This document shows positions 59,778 through 64,000 of a DNA stretch of 64,000 nucleotides, piece by piece. Every line of letters begins with the position of its first letter. Within the stretch, counting starts at the first letter, position 1. The stretch comes from Pseudomonas baetica. GTDB lineage: Bacteria; Pseudomonadota; Gammaproteobacteria; Pseudomonadales; Pseudomonadaceae. The stretch lies in NCBI RefSeq assembly GCF_019733355.1, contig NZ_JAIHLQ010000018.1:85175-149174 (forward strand). The letters are read 5' to 3'. The notes under the pieces were generated by a model, which ran no database searches, had not been told where the DNA came from, and saw nothing but the letters and a program-made list of their open reading frames with translations. Made by a program: the position numbers and the translations under genes.

Positions 59778-60212
59778 TCAAGACTTTTCCAGGTTGGCCA
59801 GAATATGACCGTGCACGCGCATGCACACCTTCAAATCCGCCTCGTCGACGCCTTCGAACAATTCGTGACGCAGTTGGGTGGCAATGGTTTCGATTTGTTC
59901 GATCAACGGCAGGGCCGGTGCGCAGAGGACAATTTTTTTCGCTCGGCGGTCTTCCATCACGGACTGGCGTTGCACCAGCCCCTGGCTTTCCAGACTATCG
60001 AGCAAGCGTGCGAGGGTCGGCCCTTCGACGCCCACGCTTTGCGCCAGCTCACGCTGGGTCGGGGCATCGTCGAAGCGCGCCAGATGCAGCAGCACCAGCC
60101 AGCGCGCCTGAGACAGACCGAGGCCCGCCAGCCGGCGGTCCAGTTCGGCACGCCAGCCACGAGACATCTGGGCCAGTTGCATGCCAAAGCGGTGTTGATC
60201 GGTTAACGGCAT
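59778..60212 (-). CDS. MarR-family transcriptional regulator
   Basis: A 144-residue winged-helix regulator: TQRELAQSVGVEGPTLARLL is the recognition part and QSVMEDRRAKKIVL the wing. It resembles SlyA-like pseudomonad regulators, acting as a dimer and usually relieved by small aromatic ligands. The gap 60213-60346 upstream may contain its operator; TAATTATTAGTCA near 60250 is AT-rich. Confidence 0.88.
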   Translation of the reverse strand: MPLTDQHRFGMQLAQMSRGWRAELDRRLAGLGLSQARWLVLLHLARFDDAPTQRELAQSVGVEGPTLARLLDSLESQGLVQRQSVMEDRRAKKIVLCAPALPLIEQIETIATQLRHELFEGVDEADLKVCMRVHGHILANLEKS

Positions 60213-60346
60213 AAAACACTCATGATTAGACTGAAGTAATAGAGAAAAACTAATTATTAGTCAGCTAAGCATGAGCTGCAGCTATAGGCAAGTGGCGCTC
60301 TGAACTGAATCGTTACAACTGTATGGCGCTTGGCGTAATCGCCGTC

Positions 60347-62476
60347 TTACATTTCAAACTCAGATTGCAGCGCAGCCCGCACGCAGTAAAGGACGCCTTC
60401 CGGTACGCGACCGGCAAACAACTCGGCGATCTCGGCGACCGACGGCAACTCGCCCTCACCGTCAAGGAACGCATCCTGCACTTCGCCCATCAGATCTTCG
60501 GGCAAGTCCAGCGCCTGCTCCAGCGACAACTGTTGCTTGCCAATGGCCTCGGCCAGCATGGCGTACACGTTCTTTTCCGAGCACTGCAACTGACCGGCAA
60601 TCTGCATCGGCGTCATGCCGGCGCGGGCCAGAGTGATCAGTTCGTGGCGCACGTCGGCCACCGCTTTCGGCGCCTCGACCTCGCCGCCGAGCACTTCGAG
60701 GAAGGCCTCGCCGTAACGTTCCAGTTTGCGTGCACCGACACCACTGACCCGGGCCATTTCCGCCAGCGAAGTGGGTTGGCTGCGCAGCATTTCCAACAGT
60801 GTCGAGTCGGGAAAAATGACGTACGGCGGCACACCATGCTCTTCGGCCAGTTTGCGCCGCAGGGCGCGCAGGGCTTCCCACTGCTCGCGCTCTTCGCCGC
60901 GCACCAGTTGGCTGGCCGGGCTCTTGCTGACGGTTTTGGCGGTGACTTGCGGTTTCAGGTCGCGGCGCAGCTCCAGGGTGACTTCGCCCTTGAGCAGCGG
61001 TCGGCAACTGTCGTTCAGACGCAGACCGCCATAGCCTTCGTGGTCGACATCGGCCAGACCACGCGCCACCAATTGCCGGAACAACGAGCGCCATTCACTT
61101 TCGCTCAGCGCCTTGCCGACGCCGTAGACCGACAGATGCTGATGGCCGAAGCTACGGATTTTTTCGTTGTCCTTGCCCAGCAACACATCGACCAGATGAC
61201 CCACGCCATAACGCTGGCCAGTGCGAAAAATTGCCGACAACGCCTGACGCGCAGGCTCAGTGGCATCCCAGGTCTGCACACCGTCGACACAGTTGTCGCA
61301 ATGACCGCAAGGCTGCGGCATGTCTTCATCGAAATACGCCAGCAGGGTTTGACGCCGGCAGCGGGTTTCTTCGCAAAGCGAGAGCATCGCGTCGAGCTTG
61401 TGCTGCTCAAGACGCTTGTGGCGCTCATCGCCTTCGGAGTTTTGCAGCATCTGCTTGAGCATTACCACGTCTTGCAGACCGTAGGCCATCCACGCATCCG
61501 CTGGCAGGCCGTCACGACCGCCGCGACCGGTTTCCTGGTAGTAAGCCTCAAGGGATTTCGGCAGATCGAGGTGGGCAACGAAACGTACGTTGGGCTTGTC
61601 GATGCCCATGCCGAACGCCACGGTGGCGACCATGATCAACCCCTCCTCATTGAGGAAGCGCTTCTGATTGAACGCACGCAGTTCGTTGGGCAGGCCGGCG
61701 TGATACGGCAGCGCCGGGAAGCCCTGCTCGCTCAAAAATGCCGCGACCTCCTCGACCTTCTTGCGCGACAGGCAATAGACAATGCCGGCGTCGCTGCGCC
61801 GCTCGGCCAGGAACGCCAGCAACTGCTTGCGCGGCTGCTCCTTGGGCACGATGCGGTAAAAGATGTTCGGTCGGTCGAAGCTCGACAGAAAGCGCTCGGC
61901 GTTCTGCAAATGCAGGCGAGTGACGATTTCTTCGCGGGTGCGTTTGTCGGCGGTGGCGGTCAGCGCGATGCGCGGCACATCGGGAAACATTTGCGCCAGT
62001 TGGCCCAGTTGCAGGTATTCCGGGCGAAAGTCGTGGCCCCATTGCGATACACAGTGGGCTTCGTCGATGGCGAACAGGGCAATATTCAAGCCTTGCAAGA
62101 ACGACAACATGCGCGGCTGCACCAGACGCTCGGGCGCCAGGTACAACATCTTCACTTCGCCGCGCTTGATACGCGCCGCCAGATCACGCTGCTGCTCGGC
62201 GTTCAAGGTGGAGTTCAGCGCAGCGGCGGCCACACCCAGTTCGTCAAGGGTGGCGACCTGATCGTCCATCAAGGCGATCAGCGGCGAGACCACCACCGCC
62301 AGGCCATCGCGCAACAGCGCGGGCACCTGGAAGCACAAGGACTTGCCGCCACCGGTAGGCATCAGCACCAGCGCATCACCGCCGCTGGCCACGCGCTCAA
62401 TGATTGCACCCTGACGGCCACGGAAACTGTCGTAGCCGAAGATGTCCTTGAGGACGCGTTGAGCCTGTTCGAGCAT
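60347..62476 (-). CDS. recQ: RecQ, ATP-dependent DNA helicase
   Basis: A 709-residue 3'-5' helicase. Walker A PTGGGKS and the IDEAHCVSQWGHDFRPEY block mark the helicase core (about 1-350), then the zinc-binding/RQC part (CRRQTLLAYF, CGHCDNC) and an HRDC domain near 515-590. About 110 more residues follow with a helix-turn-helix-like stretch (MTPMQIAGQLQCSEKNVYAM), as in RecQ forms carrying the HTH_40 domain. It acts in recombination and fork repair. Confidence 0.95.
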   Translation of the reverse strand: MLEQAQRVLKDIFGYDSFRGRQGAIIERVASGGDALVLMPTGGGKSLCFQVPALLRDGLAVVVSPLIALMDDQVATLDELGVAAAALNSTLNAEQQRDLAARIKRGEVKMLYLAPERLVQPRMLSFLQGLNIALFAIDEAHCVSQWGHDFRPEYLQLGQLAQMFPDVPRIALTATADKRTREEIVTRLHLQNAERFLSSFDRPNIFYRIVPKEQPRKQLLAFLAERRSDAGIVYCLSRKKVEEVAAFLSEQGFPALPYHAGLPNELRAFNQKRFLNEEGLIMVATVAFGMGIDKPNVRFVAHLDLPKSLEAYYQETGRGGRDGLPADAWMAYGLQDVVMLKQMLQNSEGDERHKRLEQHKLDAMLSLCEETRCRRQTLLAYFDEDMPQPCGHCDNCVDGVQTWDATEPARQALSAIFRTGQRYGVGHLVDVLLGKDNEKIRSFGHQHLSVYGVGKALSESEWRSLFRQLVARGLADVDHEGYGGLRLNDSCRPLLKGEVTLELRRDLKPQVTAKTVSKSPASQLVRGEEREQWEALRALRRKLAEEHGVPPYVIFPDSTLLEMLRSQPTSLAEMARVSGVGARKLERYGEAFLEVLGGEVEAPKAVADVRHELITLARAGMTPMQIAGQLQCSEKNVYAMLAEAIGKQQLSLEQALDLPEDLMGEVQDAFLDGEGELPSVAEIAELFAGRVPEGVLYCVRAALQSEFEM

Positions 62477-62741
62477 AAAAACTCCAAAAATCTACCGAAA
62501 CATCCCTGCGCAGGCTGGTTCAAGACAGCCAGGGCTGCTTAAACAAAACGTAAGGGCTCGTTGCATGACGGCCGCAATACGGACAGGGATCGCAAAACGC
62601 GGCAGTATACCCGAGCACTCCCTCGCACAGGGCGCCGCTGATAAGACTCCGCCAATTAGGGCAAATCTGCCTTGCGGCTGGCTTGAGCGCGCAAGAAGGC
62701 CTAGAATTCCCGCATTATTGATTCCCCAAGGTAGCAACGTA

Positions 62742-63329
62742 ATGTCCTTCGCTGAGCAACTGACCCGCCTGCAAGTCTTCCTCGACGCCGACGAGCTGCA
62801 CGACGAGGCGCTGGATTACGTGGCCGCCCACGGTTACCTGACCGCGCTGTCGATCTGCTCCGAAGAAGTGTCGGAGCGTGAATGGATCGACGCCCTGTTC
62901 GCCGAAGAGCCGCATTACAGCAGCGACGCCCAGCGCGAAGAAATCGAAGCCACCCTGATCGGCCTCAAGGCGCACATCGCCCGTCAACTGGCGTCCGACG
63001 AAGAGTTCGAACTGCCCTGCGAACTGGATCTGGGCGAAGAGCCGGACGATTCCGAACTGCGCGGCTGGTGCATCGGTTTCATGGAAGGCGTGTTCATGCG
63101 TGAAGCGGCCTGGTTCGAAACCGCCGAAGAAGAAGTCAGCGAAATGCTCCTGCCGATCATGGTCGGTTCGGGCCTGTTCGACGAACAGCCAGAGTTCGAA
63201 GACATCGCCAAGGACGCCAACCTGATGGACGACATGATCGTGCAGATCCCGGAAGCCCTGACTGCGCTGTACCTGCTGTGCCAGGCACCCGACGAAAAAC
63301 CGGCGATCCTCAAGCCACGTCACCACTAA
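62742..63329 (+). CDS. UPF0149/YecA-family protein
   Basis: A 195-residue acidic helical protein (LDADELHDEALDYVAAHGYL; LRGWCIGFMEGVFMREAAW) of the UPF0149/YgfB family. It lacks the SEC-C zinc tail seen in YecA. The function is unknown. The ATG at 62742 was chosen after CCAAGGTAGCAACGTA; the frame stays open upstream through noncoding DNA. Confidence 0.87.
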   Translation: MSFAEQLTRLQVFLDADELHDEALDYVAAHGYLTALSICSEEVSEREWIDALFAEEPHYSSDAQREEIEATLIGLKAHIARQLASDEEFELPCELDLGEEPDDSELRGWCIGFMEGVFMREAAWFETAEEEVSEMLLPIMVGSGLFDEQPEFEDIAKDANLMDDMIVQIPEALTALYLLCQAPDEKPAILKPRHH

Positions 63330-63339
63330 GATCCGGCCT

Positions 63340-63735
63340 ATGGACAACCCCATAGGCAACCGCCCCCTGATGTTGCGCTACATCTTGCTGGCCATCGGCT
63401 GGCTCAGCGTGGCATTGGGGGTGATCGGGATTTTCCTGCCTGTCCTGCCTACCACCCCTTTTCTCCTGCTCGCGGCGGCGTGTTTCGCCCGCAGCTCTCC
63501 GCGTTTCTATCGTTGGCTGGTAGAACACCCGCGCCTTGGCCCATGGATACGTGACTATCTCGATGGCAACGGCATTCCGCTCAAAGGCAAGGTCTACGCA
63601 ATCGGGCTGATGTGGGCGAGCATTCTGTTTTCCTGCTATCTGGTGCCGTTGGTGTTGGCGCGTGGGTTCATGCTGACCAGTGCCGTGTTGGTGACGGTTT
63701 ATATCTGGCGGCAGAAGACGCTGCCAAAAAACTGA
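63340..63735 (+). CDS. DUF454/YbaN-family membrane protein
   Basis: A 131-residue inner-membrane protein with three or four spans. LGVIGIFLPVLPTTPFLLLAA and CFARSSPRFYRWLVEHP are the family signature. No function is known. It is 10 bases after the UPF0149 gene and likely co-transcribed. Confidence 0.9.
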   Translation: MDNPIGNRPLMLRYILLAIGWLSVALGVIGIFLPVLPTTPFLLLAAACFARSSPRFYRWLVEHPRLGPWIRDYLDGNGIPLKGKVYAIGLMWASILFSCYLVPLVLARGFMLTSAVLVTVYIWRQKTLPKN

Positions 63736-63778
63736 ATCGAAAACGCCTTCCCAGCCTTGCCGTTCGTCGAAAAGCACT

Positions 63779-63806
63779 GCGCACCTGTTAGATCTGACAG
63801 GTGCGC
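63779..63806. terminator. Perfect hairpin between the DUF454 gene and the last gene
   Basis: GCGCACCTGT (63779-63788) pairs with ACAGGTGCGC (63797-63806) around an eight-base loop, followed by CCCTTCCC. The stem is strong, but there is no T-run. Confidence 0.4.
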
Positions 63807-63864
63807 CCTTCCCGCAATCGGCGTTCAATCTCTCCAGTCCCCTTCTCGACCGGAGTCGCCCCCC

Positions 63865-64000
63865 ATGTCCGCCAATGACCAGCCCGATGACAACCAGACG
63901 TTGATCCTCAAGGAACTCGACATCCCCGGTCGCACCGGCCCGATATCCGAGAATCCGGACGTGTATGGCATCAACCTGGCCGCCGCGCAGGACAATTTCC
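63865..64000 (+). CDS. Unknown protein, N-terminal fragment
   Basis: An ATG at 63865 opens a frame that runs off the right edge with 45 complete codons (MSANDQPDDNQTLILKELDI, then PGRTGPISENPDVYGIN). There is no signal peptide or membrane span in this part. The start has only a weak ribosome site (GGAGTCGCCCCCC). I do not recognise a family from so little. Confidence 0.6.
   Translation, partial: MSANDQPDDNQTLILKELDIPGRTGPISENPDVYGINLAAAQDNF

Noticed and set aside
60323..62542. 739-codon open frame antisense to recQ
   Set aside because: recQ motifs are complete on the minus strand; the mirror frame is an effect of third-position GC bias.

Overview
The window is a stretch of a Pseudomonas chromosome, most likely from the P. 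fluorescens group. The evidence is GC-rich coding with few gaps, several copies of the pseudomonad REP/REPIN palindrome (core GGGCTTGCTCGCGAA), a PhhR-phhABC cluster next to flagellar genes, and the rluB-scpB-scpA block. I see no rRNA, tRNA, CRISPR array, transposase or prophage. Nearly all genes are complete; both ends cut a gene.

Layout. 1-15138 (minus strand) is a flagellar glycosylation island: the start of pseC, pseB, two very large multidomain glycosyltransferases, and a set of nucleotide-sugar genes (rfbF, rfbG, a 3,5-epimerase, a short-chain reductase, a C-methyltransferase and a cephalosporin-hydroxylase-like protein). A secreted RTX calcium-binding protein with its own terminator sits in the middle. 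15235-23639 (minus) is flgFGHIJKL, with a good sigma-54 promoter ahead of flgF. 23950-28282 is phhR (minus) and phhABC (plus), for phenylalanine breakdown, with a TyrR-type box between them. 28554-30651 holds two small unknown genes, an MFS transporter and arfB.

30835-34942 is an accessory segment, AT-richer in its intergenic parts and in the transporter and regulator genes: a second queC of enterobacterial type, a YhhQ-type queuosine-precursor transporter, an XRE regulator, and a divergent serine hydroxymethyltransferase-like enzyme that lacks key catalytic residues. It is followed by an aroP-type permease and a roughly 0.9-kb gap. Next comes the most interesting locus (37216-38497): a 45-residue acidic peptide gene with a strong ribosome site, an intrinsic terminator directly behind it, and a 321-residue metalloenzyme of the M29 aminopeptidase/NicX fold. 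This looks like a precursor peptide plus tailoring enzyme; I do not recognise it as a described system.

38697-44724 is conserved housekeeping: rluB, a DUF1289 gene, scpB, scpA, a YciO/Sua5 protein, a PHP phosphatase, yciB and yciI. 44836-48024 is a Cpx-like envelope-stress locus (regulator, Spy/CpxP-like protein, histidine kinase). 48135-55465 holds a nitroreductase, a TrkH potassium transporter, two AraC regulators, an Mpo1-like protein, an HD-domain protein, an LpxH-like phosphoesterase, an EamA exporter and a SelW-like protein. 55536-63735 holds the PlpD-type patatin autotransporter, a FimV-like protein, a MarR regulator, recQ, a UPF0149 protein and a DUF454 protein. A truncated unknown gene ends the window.

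All assignments come from reading the sequence and from remembered family features; no database search was run.
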